From: DAIOEK01 sp963828285
Lineage (GTDB): Bacteria > Chloroflexota > Anaerolineae > Anaerolineales > Anaerolineaceae
Assembly (NCBI GenBank): GCA_963828285.1
Contig: CAWHEB010000002.1
Coordinates: forward strand, 248,001-312,000
Direction: 5' to 3'
Length of the DNA: 64,000 nt
Part shown: positions 25,920 to 36,116 of the stretch, piece by piece
How the letters are laid out: the number at the start of each line of letters is the position of its first letter
Numbering within the stretch: the stretch's first letter is position 1
Notes under the pieces: model-generated
Told to the model about the DNA's origin: nothing
The model's input: the letters and a program-made list of their open reading frames with translations, nothing else
The model's database searches: none
Made by a program: the position numbers and the translations under genes

Positions 25920-27101
25920 ATGCTGCAGAATGAAAAACAGGAAAAATTTATCGTCCCCATTGGACCGCAGCACCCGGCATTAAAAGAGCCTGGTCATTTT
26001 GAGTTCACCGTGGATGGCGAGGTGGTCACCGCCGCGTCCGTCCGCTTGGGATTTGTCCACCGTGGTATCGAAAAGGGAACTGAATCGCGCAATTGGAACC
26101 AGAACCTGTATCTACTCGAACGGATCTGCGGTATCTGCTCCCATGTTCACGCGTTCGCTTATGTTCTCGGTGTCGAGAAATTAGCCGGTGTGACGGTCCC
26201 TCCCCGCGCGCAGGCGATCCGTACGATCGTCGCCGAGATGGAACGAATCCACAGCCACCTGCTCTGGCTGGGAGTCGCCGCCCACGAAGCCGGTTTCGAC
26301 ACACTCTTCATGTACACCTGGCGCGACCGGGAAACCATGATGGATCTCTTGGAAACTCTTTGCGGAAACCGGGTGAACTACTCGGCTAATGTGCTGGGCG
26401 GCGTGAAATGCGATGTCACTGATGAGATCCGCGATGCAATCCTCAAGGGACTCGATTATTTAGGTCCGCGAACCGAGATGTACCTCAATCTTGTTACTTC
26501 TGAGAAAACACTGGTCGGCAGAACCCGCGGCATTGGTTTCATGACCCGCGAAACCGCCGATGAATTGGGAACGGTTGGACCAACCGCCCGCGCATCCGGC
26601 TTGATCCGCGATATCCGCGTGGAAGCTCCCTACTCAGCATATGTAGACTTCCCGATCAATGCGGTAGTCGAACAAGCGGGTGATCTGGAAGCACGTTTTG
26701 TCGTCCGGATCAAAGAGCTGTTCGAGAGCTATCGGCTGATCCGAACCATCCTCGAGAAATTACCGGAAGGCGAGATCACAGTCAGAGTTCCCCGCCGCAT
26801 CCCCGAAGGCGAGACAATCAGCCGGGTGGAAGCGCCTCGTGGCGAGTTGTTCTACTTCATTAAAAGTAACGGCAGCGATATGCCCGAACGGATCAAGGTA
26901 CGCACTCCCAGTATCAACAACTTTGCATCTGTTATCGCCACTTCCGTTGGACATAAACTGGCCGATATCCCCATGATCCTCTCAGGGATCGATCCATGTT
27001 TCTCGTGCAATGACCGGATGATCACACTCAAGAAAGACGGCAATGTGTTGACCCCGGATTGGGAAGATATTCGTAAGTATGGGATCGAATACTACAAATG
27101 A
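25920..27101 (+). CDS. [NiFe] hydrogenase large subunit, group 4
   Basis: 393 residues. Both nickel-binding motifs are intact: RIC70GIC73 (L1) and DPC360FSC363 (L2), so this is a true hydrogenase and not a NuoD subunit. After L2 comes NDR366-M367 and a 27-residue tail. This resembles the HycE processing site, cut after Arg, and fits the protease gene at the end of the operon. Start taken at ATG 25920, two bases after the previous stop; a longer frame to 25788 lies inside NuoC. The reaction is proton reduction with ferredoxin or the reverse; direction not readable. Confidence 0.95.
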   Translation: MLQNEKQEKFIVPIGPQHPALKEPGHFEFTVDGEVVTAASVRLGFVHRGIEKGTESRNWNQNLYLLERICGICSHVHAFAYVLGVEKLAGVTVPPRAQAIRTIVAEMERIHSHLLWLGVAAHEAGFDTLFMYTWRDRETMMDLLETLCGNRVNYSANVLGGVKCDVTDEIRDAILKGLDYLGPRTEMYLNLVTSEKTLVGRTRGIGFMTRETADELGTVGPTARASGLIRDIRVEAPYSAYVDFPINAVVEQAGDLEARFVVRIKELFESYRLIRTILEKLPEGEITVRVPRRIPEGETISRVEAPRGELFYFIKSNGSDMPERIKVRTPSINNFASVIATSVGHKLADIPMILSGIDPCFSCNDRMITLKKDGNVLTPDWEDIRKYGIEYYK

Positions 27102-28033
27102 GCCACTCAATTTCACCTATCATCGCGTTGTTGATCTTCCCCGGAGGTATGTTCGTCATCCTCTTTGGAATGGTTTATGAATTCATCGACCGCAAACTGG
27201 TTGCCCGGCTGCAAAACCGGGTCGGACCACGCTGGTTTCAACCACTGGCTGATTTTATCAAGCTGTTAGCCAAGGAAGAGGTCATCCCCTTTGGTGTAAA
27301 CCCGGTGCTGTTCACCAGTCTGCCGGTGGTTGCCATCGCGGCTGCACTCACTTCCGCGTTGTATGTTCCCATGGCCGGCTTTGCACCTGCATTCAGTTTT
27401 GCCGGGGATTTGATCGTCACGCTCTATATGTTGAGCGTATTGACTCTCTGCACCGGTCTGGCAGGCGCGAATGTCGCCGATCGCTTCTCGATCATCGGCG
27501 CAGTCCGAACCCTGACCCAGTTGTTCTCATATGAAGCGCCATTCCTGTTGACCTTACTTGGACCAGCCATCGTTGCCGGTACCTGGAATATCAAAGAGAT
27601 CAATATTTATACACAGTCGCACACCTGGCTGCTGATCATGCAGCCCATCGGGTTTGTTGTCTCGTTGATCGGTTTGATGGGCAAGCTGGAGATGCCCCCA
27701 TTTGATGCACCCGAAGCCGAAACCGAGATCGTATCCGGCGCGCTCACCGAATATTCAGGCCGCGGTTATGCCATGTTCCGGTTGGGAAGAAATGTGGAAC
27801 TGGTCATTGGTCTTACTTTGGTCACAGCTTTCTATCTGGGCGGGTTATCCAATCCTCTCGAATTCATCCTGAAGACTCTGGCGATCCTGTTCGTGATCGC
27901 CACCCTGCAGTCATTATTTGCCCGGCTGCGCATCGACCAGACGGTGGGTCTTTGGTGGCGGGTTGGCGCGCTTCTGGTATTATTACAACTCTTGGTGATC
28001 ATTGTCCTTAAAGGTACAGGAGTGTTGGTATGA
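27098..28033 (+). CDS. NuoH/EchB-like membrane subunit
   Basis: 311 residues, about eight helices. ERKLVARLQNRVGP is present as DRKLVARLQNRVGPRWFQP, and the quinone-loop region reads EMPPFDAPEAETEIVSG with the acidic residues conserved. It joins the hydrogenase arm to the membrane pumps. ATGA overlap with the large subunit. Confidence 0.93.
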   Translation: MSHSISPIIALLIFPGGMFVILFGMVYEFIDRKLVARLQNRVGPRWFQPLADFIKLLAKEEVIPFGVNPVLFTSLPVVAIAAALTSALYVPMAGFAPAFSFAGDLIVTLYMLSVLTLCTGLAGANVADRFSIIGAVRTLTQLFSYEAPFLLTLLGPAIVAGTWNIKEINIYTQSHTWLLIMQPIGFVVSLIGLMGKLEMPPFDAPEAETEIVSGALTEYSGRGYAMFRLGRNVELVIGLTLVTAFYLGGLSNPLEFILKTLAILFVIATLQSLFARLRIDQTVGLWWRVGALLVLLQLLVIIVLKGTGVLV

Positions 28034-28045
28034 AAATCGGCTACC

Positions 28046-28450
28046 ATGATCGGTGATATTTTCAAATCCTTGTTCCGTAAACCGGCAACAGTGCAGTATC
28101 CATTCGAAAAATTGCAGGCACCCTCCCGGTATCGCGGAAAACTATATTATGAGCCAACCAAATGCTCAGGATGTATGCTTTGCATCAAAGATTGCCCATC
28201 CGATGCGATTGAACTGATCGTACTGGATAAGGTGAACAAGCGCTTCGTGATGCGCTATGATGTGGATAAATGCACATTCTGCTCGCAATGTATCGAGAAT
28301 TGCCGCTTCAAATGCCTTGAAATGTCAAATGAGGATTGGGAGCTGGCATCCATCAAAAAAGAACCATTTACGGTCTACTACGGACGAGATGAAGATGTGG
28401 AATTCTTACTGGCAAGAAGCCCTGACAAAGATATCCCCTGCCCGGACTAA
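28046..28450 (+). CDS. NuoI-like 2[4Fe-4S] ferredoxin subunit
   Basis: 134 residues. Two Cx2Cx2Cx3C motifs: CSGCMLCIKDC and CTFCSQCIENC. Passes electrons between soluble ferredoxin and the small subunit. The C-terminal end is acidic and hydrophilic. 12 bases after NuoH. Confidence 0.93.
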   Translation: MIGDIFKSLFRKPATVQYPFEKLQAPSRYRGKLYYEPTKCSGCMLCIKDCPSDAIELIVLDKVNKRFVMRYDVDKCTFCSQCIENCRFKCLEMSNEDWELASIKKEPFTVYYGRDEDVEFLLARSPDKDIPCPD

Positions 28451-28895
28451 CTCAGCGGGAAGGATCGCCATCGTCGGCATCGGAAATGAACTGCGCGGTG
28501 ATGACGCTGCTGGCCTTGTCTTGATCGATAGACTAGATTCAATCGAATTATCGAATAAACAAATAACCTGGTTTAGTACCGGTGCGGTCCCAGAAAACTG
28601 CACCGGACAACTTCGTAAAATAAAACCGGAACATGCCATCCTGGTTGATGCTGCCCAGATGGATCTGGATCCGGGTCAGATAGCCGTGATCGAACCGGAT
28701 ACCATATCCGGATTTTCAGGGTCAACCCACAGTTTACCGTTTGATATCATCATCAAATACATTCGGGAAGAGATCGGATGCCAGGTGTGGATATTGGGGA
28801 TTCAACCTGCTCATAATGAGGTTCTGACCTCCTTATCTCCCCAGGTCCGCCAGGCAGTCAAATCGATTGCTGATTTCGTAGCAAACCAATTTTGA
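28395..28895 (+). CDS. hydrogenase maturation protease (HycI-like)
   Basis: About 166 residues. IAIVGIGNELRGDDAAG (first metal-binding Asp/Glu), LVDAAQMD and STHSLPFD match the HycI/HyaD family, which removes the C-terminal tail of the large subunit once nickel is in place. The frame overlaps the ferredoxin gene; ATG 28395 is taken as start (ATG 28389 is also possible), while homology begins only near 28465. It closes the operon. Confidence 0.88.
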   Translation: MWNSYWQEALTKISPARTNSAGRIAIVGIGNELRGDDAAGLVLIDRLDSIELSNKQITWFSTGAVPENCTGQLRKIKPEHAILVDAAQMDLDPGQIAVIEPDTISGFSGSTHSLPFDIIIKYIREEIGCQVWILGIQPAHNEVLTSLSPQVRQAVKSIADFVANQF

Positions 28896-28920
28896 GTTTA
28901 CCTCTCGGAAAAATTAGTAT

Positions 28921-28947
28921 AAAAAGAGAGCGGCTTTCGCCGCTCTC
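28921..28947 (-). terminator. intrinsic terminator between the protease gene and psiE
   Basis: GAGAGCGGC (28926-28934) / GCCGCTCTC (28939-28947), loop TTTC. On the minus strand it is followed by TTTTT, so it mainly ends psiE; rightward it has no T-run. Confidence 0.8.
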
Positions 28948-28957
28948 CAGATTACTT

Positions 28958-29405
28958 CTAGACTTCTTTTTGTTTGTTGGTAGTTTCCACCTCAGGTTTG
29001 ATCGTCATACGCGCTTTCTTTTCCAGGTAATAACCCAGAGAGAGTGCAATCACCAATCCGGCAATACCGTACAATGTCAGCGGGGATAACTCTTTCACAT
29101 CCACGATGATCACTTTTCGGGCAACAGCGATGAGCGCAACCTCAAGGACTACTTCGATGTGGATGACATGTTCATTTAGGTAGGCTTTGATGGTTTCAAC
29201 AAGCTCCACGCCTATGATGATTAGTAAAACAAACCCAAATATTTCCAGCAAATCATTAATGCTTAGTAGAAGATATGGGTGGTTTAAGAATATCCACGAT
29301 GATAATCCGGCCTAGATCAATGGTTGCCAGAATGATCACAAGTGTCATCATAATCAATAAAACATAGACGATTGAACGTTCAAATACCTTTAGATATTTA
29401 TTCAT
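28958..29405 (-). CDS. psiE: PsiE-family membrane protein, one frameshift
   Basis: About 148 residues when repaired. ATG 29405 begins MNKYLKVFERSIVYVLLIMM and reaches IVDILKPP; the frame then needs one base less (near 29274-29278) to continue as YLLLSINDLLEIFGF and on to 28958. Span is 3n+1. Four helices and the LEIFGFVLLIIIGVELVETIKAY and ALIAVARKVIIVD segments are PsiE-like. PsiE is a phosphate-starvation-inducible inner-membrane protein of unknown biochemical role. GGGAT lies upstream of the start. Confidence 0.75.
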
Positions 29406-29456
29406 CAGCCATCCCCTTTCTTCTTCATCCAATTAACATAATTATTGTAATGTCTG

Positions 29457-32166
29457 TTATTTCATTTTTTCAAGCTGATCCTTGATTTTTGCAGCAGATT
29501 GCTGGAAGGCGATCAACTTCTGTTTTTCCTTCTCGACCACAGCATCGGGAGCTTTTTCGGCAAAGGGGCTGTGAAGCAAGGTGATCAGCCTGTCGATCTG
29601 GCTCAAAGCTTCCCTCAACTCGGATTCCAGTCTGGTTCGTTCTTCCGCCACATCCACCCCGCCTTCGACGGTCAGGAAAACTTCGACACCGGATACAACC
29701 AATCCGCCGCTGATATCCAATGATGGCGGACGGCGGTCGCGGACCAATACTTGTTCGCGGTCCAAATGACCGAGGTAGCAGATCGATCCCAGTTGTTCCT
29801 GAATGATCGGTGTCTTATCTCCACAGTAAAATTGCGCTTCGATCTTTTTTGCCGGGAGCGATGTTCTTTTCGGTGCGGTAATTGCGGATCGAACGTACCA
29901 AATCCATGATCAGGGAGAATTGGTCGATGACCTTGCCGTCGGTCTTGCCGGCAGGTTCAGAGGCAGGCCAATCGGCGATCATCAATGACTCTTTCCATCC
30001 CTTATTGGGAGTGAAATGGGCAACATGGGACTGACAGGCGTTGCGCAGATGTCCCCACAATTCTTCTGTAACAAATGGGACGAAGGGATGCAGCAGACGC
30101 AGACAGCCGTCGAGGATATCCACCAGTGTCTTGGCGGTGTAATAAGCCCGGTCGCCTCCCTCGCTCATCTGCAGCTTGGAGATTTCGAGATACCAATCTG
30201 CGAATTCTGACCAGAAGAAATCGTAGATCTGACGTCCAGCTTCACCATACTGGTGTCCGCCGAAGAGTCGTTCCACGTCGCGAACCACCTGTTGATAGCG
30301 GCAGCGGATCCAACGGTCAGCCAATGTCCAATCCGGTTTCAGTATGGCTTTTTCCGGGGCATTTTGAATGATAGTGGTGATGAAGCGCCCGGCATTCCAG
30401 ACCTTGTTAACAAAATTGCGGTTCGCTTCCACTTTCTTGACGCTTAAATTCATATCGCTGCCGGGGGTGGAACCCACCAGCAGAGTAAAGCGCAGGGCAT
30501 CAGTCCCCATTTCATCCATCACCGAAAGGGGATCGATCACATTGCCTTTCATCTTGCTCATCTTGGCGCCGTGTTCATCGCGGATGAGACCATGCAGGTA
30601 AACCGTGTGGAAGGGTGGCTTACCGGTGAATTCGAGACCGTCCATGATCATGCGAGCCACCCAGAAGAAGAGGATGTCGTATCCGGTCTCGAGGATCGAG
30701 GTCGGATAGAAGTAATCCAGATCGGGTGTTTTCTCCGGCCAGCCCAATGTGGAAAATGGCCACAATCCGGAGGAGAACCAGGTATCCAATACATCCGGAT
30801 CCTGATCCAGTTTGGTACCAGAGCACTTGGGGCATTCGGTCGGGTCGGTGCGGCTGACGATCATCTCTCCGCAGTCCTGGCAATACCAGACCGGTATGCG
30901 GTGTCCCCACCACAACTGTCGGCTGATACACCAATCCTGGATGTTTTCGAGCCAGTTGTAATAGACCTTGCTGAAGCGGTCCGGTACGAATTTGATCGCA
31001 CCGCTGCGAACGGCTTCGAGACCGGCGTTTGCCATGGATTCGATCTTCACGAACCATTGGGTACTGATAAGCGGTTCAACGATCTCGCCACCGCGCTGGG
31101 TTCTGGGTACATTCATCAGGTACGGCTGTTCTTTAAGTACCAAACCCGCTTCGAACATATCCGCCCAGATCTTCTTACGGCAGGCAAAGCGGTCCATGAC
31201 CGGCATATTTACCGCCGACTTCGGTCACATGGGCAGTCTCGTCGAACATGGAGATGATGGGCAGTTTATGCAACTGTCCGATCTTGTAATCATTGGGATC
31301 GTGTCCCGGAGTGATCTTGAGCGCGCCGGTGCCGAACTCGCGATCCACATAAGAATCTGCGATGACCGGAATCTCGCGCCCCAGCATGGGTACTTTTACC
31401 TTGCGGTTGATGTAGTGCATGTAGCGCGGGTCCTGCGGATGGACTGCCACAGCGGTATCTGCCAGGATCGTTTCCGGCCGGGTGGTGGCTACCGGGATGT
31501 ATTCGCCAGAATCATCCGCGATCATATATTTGAAGTAATAGAGAGTCCCCTGCTCCTGTGAATATTCCACTTCGAGGTCGGAGACAGCCGTCTTTAATCC
31601 GGGAGACCAGTTGATCAGGCGAGGTCCCCGATAGATCAATCCCTTTTCATACAGACGCACGAAAGCTTCCCGAACCGCAACGGATAATCCTTCATCGAGG
31701 GTGAAGCGGGTACGGTCCCAGTCGCATGATGCTCCCAACCGTGCGGATCTGTTCGAATATGATGCCACCGTATTTTTCTTTCCATGCCCAGGTACGTTTT
31801 ACGAATTCATCACGACCGATCTCTTCACGCTTCAGACCTTCTTTGGCCAGAGCCCGTTCCACCTGAAGCTGGGTGGCGATGCCGGCATGGTCGCTGCCCG
31901 GATATCCATAACGCGGATTCTCCCAGCATACGGTGGTAGCGGATCATCAAATCTTCCATGGAGACGAACATGGCATGTCCGAGATGAAGTTCACCGGTCA
32001 CATTCGGCGGTGGAATGGCGATGACGAATGGTTTCTTGTTAGGATCAAAATCCGGTTTTTGGGGGTCGCTAGACGGCTTGAAAAATCCTGATTTCTCCCA
32101 CCAACTGTATAAACGCTGCTCGGTGGACTTAAAGTCATAAGCTTTTGGTAATTCGATTGCTGTCAC
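29457..32166 (-). CDS. valS: valyl-tRNA synthetase, four single-base frame breaks
   Basis: About 901 residues when repaired. Charges tRNA-Val. Seen: PPPNVTGELHLGHAMF (HIGH-type), GAKMSKMKGN (KMSKS-type), editing domain with TTRPETILADTAVAV, and a C-terminal coiled arm ending in KIKDQLEKMK. Start is GTG 32166, with GGAGGG four bases upstream. One extra base is needed near each of 31901-31906, 31737-31742, 31195-31202 and the T6 run 29845-29850. The span is 3n+1, as four insertions give. As this is normally the only copy of an essential gene, sequence error is the likeliest cause. Controlled by an upstream T-box. Confidence 0.92.
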
Positions 32167-32195
32167 AAAACCCTCCAGGTTGATGAAATGCATGT

Positions 32196-32436
32196 ATTAA
32201 AAAATCCTTTTCGTCCATGAGGACGAAAGGGATCTATCTTCCGCGGTACCACCTCGCTTCGCAGATTTCGCTGCGCGCTCGATACGTTCTAACGGGCGTT
32301 ACCGTACCGTTCTACGCTCCCCGGATGAGGATCTCTTCGGTAAATAACTCAGGCGACATTCGGTCCGGTTTCCTGTGATGCTTTCAGCAATTGCACCACT
32401 CTCTGGGAGGATGGAGAGCCTACTTTTCCTGAATGT
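32196..32436 (-). promoter_or_regulatory. T-box leader of valS
   Basis: Minus strand: T-box core AGGTGGTACCGCGG at 32255-32242, followed by a terminator stem (32201-32232, CCTTT-CGTCC against GGACGAAA-GG) with a T-run. A -10 box TATAAT lies at 32448-32443. In stem I the bulge-like GAAT-GTC-GCCTGAG (GTC at 32357-32355) offers a valine codon as specifier, which agrees with the gene. Uncharged tRNA-Val would allow read-through. Confidence 0.9.
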
Positions 32437-32503
32437 TAATTAATTATAACATATCCGCCTAACCAAAAACAAATACTATGTAAAACAAACCAAAATGTAG
32501 ACT

Positions 32504-33121
32504 TTAGCTTCTGGATACCTTCGCGGCAATTAACTTTTTTGATTGATTATCCAAAATCCCGCCTGTCATTGCTTGCTGTAAGTAGAGGTTGATGCGTGGA
32601 TCCGGCTGAAGCAGTTGGATCGCAGACAAAACAGAGATGATATCTACCAACAGAATTTTTCTCTGGGTGTCCTTCCGCTGCATCAGGTCGATGGATAACA
32701 ATTTATCTACAATGATTTTAAAGCAGTTATTGTTGAAGGGAATGATCTTTAATAGACTTTGGATGCACTGGCGAACTGTGACAGGTTTTTCATCATCGCA
32801 AAATGACAGATATCTATCTGCAATTGCGTCGAATCGATTGGTAGTATCCCAGCGTACATTTTCCGCGATCAACATCAGCCCAAGACTGCGTTGATACGAA
32901 TTTGTAGAATCCAGTTTCCCGACAAAAACATCCCAATAGGGATAGACATCAACAGAACGTTGGGAAATGGTCTGAAGCAATAAAAAGCATTTGTACCTGA
33001 AATTGTCGTCAATCTCTTCCAGCCAGGCAACGACCTGCCTGATATCATTGCCATCCACAGATGGGATCAGATCAGATAGTTTTTCTTTCTCACAAGATTT
33101 GATCATGTCTGAAGTTATCAT
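32504..33121 (-). CDS. hypothetical protein, HEAT-like helical repeats
   Basis: 205 residues, almost all helix, with spacing of hydrophobics (FRYKCFLLLQTIS, YQRSLGLMLIAENV, TVRQCIQSLLKIIP, TQRKILLVDIISVLS) like HEAT/armadillo repeats. No family recognised. ATG 33121 has GAGGAGGG upstream. It is 38 bases after the acetyltransferase gene on the same strand and may be co-transcribed with it. Confidence 0.7.
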   Translation of the reverse strand: MITSDMIKSCEKEKLSDLIPSVDGNDIRQVVAWLEEIDDNFRYKCFLLLQTISQRSVDVYPYWDVFVGKLDSTNSYQRSLGLMLIAENVRWDTTNRFDAIADRYLSFCDDEKPVTVRQCIQSLLKIIPFNNNCFKIIVDKLLSIDLMQRKDTQRKILLVDIISVLSAIQLLQPDPRINLYLQQAMTGGILDNQSKKLIAAKVSRS

Positions 33122-33159
33122 GATTTTCCCTCCTCTATCACCTCACCTAAGTGAAGATC

Positions 33160-34098
33160 TCACAAAACTTTATAGATATCTTTCTGGTATTGCACGAACT
33201 CCCTTGTTCTCATCATCCCATTCTTCTCATAAAGCCGATACGCTTTTTCATTGGTTGCCACTACTCCCAGGGACACAGTGGGCAGACCTCTGTTGTAGAA
33301 AGTAACAAAAGCATTCCTTAACAACAAAGTCCCCAAACCTCTGCCCTGCGAGGATCGTTCGACTGCCAGTTGTTTAATCCATCCGCGGGTCACATCATCA
33401 TAACTAATGGATGCACCGACCAACCCGCCGGAAGAAAAGACCAAGGTCAGCAATTCCGGTTCGATCCTCCCACTCCTTAGTACCTGTTGGTACCAGGTAT
33501 CCAGAGAAGGTTTTACCGTGGAGGTCCAATCAAATGCACTGATTGTCAAATTGTACAGATCATTCTCATCCCCTGGCTGAAAGGTCCTGACCGTATATTC
33601 ATCCGGCCAGACCGAAGATTCGGCTGGACCTTGAAAATCGAGCTGCATCCGGTAATGATATTTCTTTACTTGAAACCCCCGGGATTCCACAACGCGCCGA
33701 TTTTCCTCATTTTTACCATTCAGAAAGATGGTCAACGAACATGGATCGATACTGTTTCCCGCTTTGATCAATGACTGCAGGCGATCGATCCCGCAATCGA
33801 GCAACGTTTCTTCCACTCCCTGACGTGGATGAGTGACATTCGTGTACAGATCGAGGAATCGTCCATTCTCACCTTGTGGGGATAAGAGGGCATACCCATT
33901 AATCTCACCCATGGTATTCCTTGACATCCAGGCATCTTTCGATAGATCAACTTCGGACCATTGATCACGCACGTCTTCGGCGTCCGTATCCGGCTCACCA
34001 TATTCAGCCTGATCACATTCTTTCATGAACTCCACTACCGAATCAAAATCTGCTTGATTAGGCGGTTGAATTTGAAATCCTTTTAGTTCATCACTCAT
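33160..34098 (-). CDS. tandem GNAT acetyltransferase
   Basis: 312 residues, two GNAT folds. The C-terminal one (about 165-312) has the acetyl-CoA loop QLAVERSSQGRGLGTLLL and ATNEKAYRLYEKNGM; the N-terminal one (about 10-150) keeps the fold outline but has no R/Q-x-x-G-x-G loop, so it is probably inactive. MshD and similar enzymes share this layout. Substrate unknown. ATG 34098 preceded by AGGCAGG. Confidence 0.85.
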   Translation of the reverse strand: MSDELKGFQIQPPNQADFDSVVEFMKECDQAEYGEPDTDAEDVRDQWSEVDLSKDAWMSRNTMGEINGYALLSPQGENGRFLDLYTNVTHPRQGVEETLLDCGIDRLQSLIKAGNSIDPCSLTIFLNGKNEENRRVVESRGFQVKKYHYRMQLDFQGPAESSVWPDEYTVRTFQPGDENDLYNLTISAFDWTSTVKPSLDTWYQQVLRSGRIEPELLTLVFSSGGLVGASISYDDVTRGWIKQLAVERSSQGRGLGTLLLRNAFVTFYNRGLPTVSLGVVATNEKAYRLYEKNGMMRTREFVQYQKDIYKVL

Positions 34099-34254
34099 TT
34101 TTGCCTGCCTTCAACCTGGTTACCTAACACCGAAGTTCATCATAATCAGTTATTCAACAATTCAATCAGTTATTCTTCCTGAATTATAGCCAAATTGGAA
34201 TCAAGAATTAATGCCACCCTAAAAAACATTCCTTCCGGTTGGGAGTATGTAACC

Positions 34255-34578
34255 CTAAGTTTTCAGCGGTTTTTTTCGTAATCCATCAAGCATATGCAAA
34301 ACTGTCAGAATAGGATAGCGAAGCAACATTCGCGGTCCGGCATACCGCATCACCTTGCGTATCTCATCACGACGATCCGCTTTATAACAATGGACCGGAC
34401 ATTGAGCACAGGTGGTCTTGCCTTCTTGAAATGGACATTTTTGAAGGCGCTCTTGTGCATACTCGCCCAGTTCCTGACAATCCCGGCAAGTCGATTCACC
34501 GCCATGAACATCATGACAGAACTGATCGATCATTCTTTGAATTGTTTTCTGTTCTTGACGGATCCTTGAATAAACCAT
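34255..34578 (-). CDS. YgbA-like protein (nitrous-oxide-stimulated-promoter family)
   Basis: 107 residues. Cysteines in CRDCQEL, CPF and TTCAQCPVHCYKADRRDEIRKVMRYAGPRML fit the small family named after a nitrous-oxide-stimulated promoter (YgbA in E. coli, tied to nitrosative stress). Probably binds a metal or cluster. ATG 34578 has GAGG upstream; the longer frame to 34680 reads through a terminator and is rejected. Confidence 0.8.
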   Translation of the reverse strand: MVYSRIRQEQKTIQRMIDQFCHDVHGGESTCRDCQELGEYAQERLQKCPFQEGKTTCAQCPVHCYKADRRDEIRKVMRYAGPRMLLRYPILTVLHMLDGLRKKPLKT

Positions 34579-34625
34579 ATTTGCCTCAATGCTTGCTGGG
34601 CCAATTGTATCATTGCGGACAAATA

Positions 34626-34660
34626 AACACCTCCATCGCCAACGATGGAGGTGTTTTGAT
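34626..34660. terminator. intrinsic terminator after the FxLYD-type lipoprotein gene
   Basis: Perfect 13-bp stem AACACCTCCATCG (34626-34638) / CGATGGAGGTGTT (34643-34655), loop CCAA, with T-rich tails on both strands. Confidence 0.9.
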
Positions 34661-34676
34661 TTAAAACTGGCAATGG

Positions 34677-36053
34677 TCAATCCAAATAAGGCAACAATGG
34701 ATAAACAGCGACTTTGTCCGGTTTCCCATCCACGAAGACATTAACCACATACGCTGAGGTTCCACCAGCCTCTACCGTATCCACGTATCCGGTTCCCCCT
34801 CCGATGATCCTGCCTGACCCATCTTCAATGACAACAGCCAGGGGTATGCCAACCAGTTTCACATCCAGGTTGTTCCTGATAATGCCGGAAACTTTCGGAG
34901 TGTAATCATCAGCAAGAAAATCCGCTTTTTCAATGGTGAGCGAATTTGGATCCAATTCTTTCTGCGCAGGATAAATTTCCATCGGGATCACTTCCAGATG
35001 ATCCAATTTTTGGCCGGCTGGAACGAATAGATCCGATGTGATGGCGAAAGTTTGTCCCGGTGTGATGTTGGTGATCGGCCAGGTTTGCGAAGTCAGCACA
35101 GTGCCTGATGCGTCATAACTGGCAAGGATAAAACTAGCATTGATCCAGGATCTTTGCTCATCACTGGATTTCAATTCTGCGATAGCTACCGTGCGTCCAT
35201 CCTTGCTGATCACCTGTGTTCTGAGTACTTCTATCGGTGGGTCGATCCATTCGTCCGGATAAGCCGAACCCAGGTAATTGATCGACGGATAAAGCTCGAT
35301 CTTTGCGGGTTCCTGCTCCCCTTCGGTATACATTTGGACAGGGATCTTTTTATCCGGTGGAAGCAAGGATTGATACCCTGTGCCAAGAGTCACTATTTTC
35401 CCGGACTTGTCAAAACCAACCAAAGTCAGGTTGATATCGCGGATTATCTCCCGGCTTGAATTTTCCAGTACAGCAGTGGAGATATTGGTTGACTGGGATT
35501 GAAAGTATGTAAGGTCAGAGATATCGACCGGTAATTGCATGAGATCGGTACTTTTCGCCTGACCAGGCTGTAATGCGATATCCACCTTACCGATTTTTAC
35601 ATCAGGTCCAGTGTTGAGGTAAACGACATAGTACATTTTCTGGTTTGGCAATAATGCAGGGATGTACACCGGCTGGGTATCGAGTACTTTATCGTCTTCA
35701 GAGTAGACATCCACCTGTGCTTTCGATTCAACGACGGCGAGCTTCGCAGAACTATTTTTTACAGCGAAAACTGCCTTGGTAACAGAATACGAAGTAAACA
35801 ATTGAGAGTCTGCGAGTTCGAGCATTCCTTCGGCAGATTGACCAGGCTCCTCCAGATTCGGCATCGGGGAGAGATCACCTTGTGGTTCGCTGGTAGGAGC
35901 TTCTTCGGTGACGAATTCCGGGATGGACACCTCTGGCGATTCTTCAGTAGCAGAACCAAGACGCCTCAACATACTGGTGATTGGGCAAACACAGGCAATG
36001 GCAATACACGCAATACAGGATAGCAGGATAAGTCTTTTTCCGAGTCCGGACAT
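34677..36053 (-). CDS. secreted/membrane-anchored protein with three FxLYD-like repeats
   Basis: 458 residues. N-terminal hydrophobic segment 7-22 with SCIACIAIAC may be a signal anchor or an imperfect lipobox. A Pro/Glu/Ser linker (35-75) follows. Then come three beta-sandwich units of about 125 residues, each with a line like AVLENSSREIIRDINLTLVGFDKSGKIV, a G-T-G-Y segment and a VYP/LYP end. Similar repeats occur in extracellular FxLYD proteins. Role unknown. GGAGG before ATG 36053. Confidence 0.75.
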   Translation of the reverse strand: MSGLGKRLILLSCIACIAIACVCPITSMLRRLGSATEESPEVSIPEFVTEEAPTSEPQGDLSPMPNLEEPGQSAEGMLELADSQLFTSYSVTKAVFAVKNSSAKLAVVESKAQVDVYSEDDKVLDTQPVYIPALLPNQKMYYVVYLNTGPDVKIGKVDIALQPGQAKSTDLMQLPVDISDLTYFQSQSTNISTAVLENSSREIIRDINLTLVGFDKSGKIVTLGTGYQSLLPPDKKIPVQMYTEGEQEPAKIELYPSINYLGSAYPDEWIDPPIEVLRTQVISKDGRTVAIAELKSSDEQRSWINASFILASYDASGTVLTSQTWPITNITPGQTFAITSDLFVPAGQKLDHLEVIPMEIYPAQKELDPNSLTIEKADFLADDYTPKVSGIIRNNLDVKLVGIPLAVVIEDGSGRIIGGGTGYVDTVEAGGTSAYVVNVFVDGKPDKVAVYPLLPYLD

Positions 36054-36116
36054 GGTTTCCTCCCATCGAACTTTTCTTATCCATAGTGTACATGAAAACT
36101 CAAATTGTGTTGATGT

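Noticed and set aside
25920..27101. Complex I NuoD instead of hydrogenase
   Set aside because: Both CxxC nickel motifs and a processed C-terminal tail are present.
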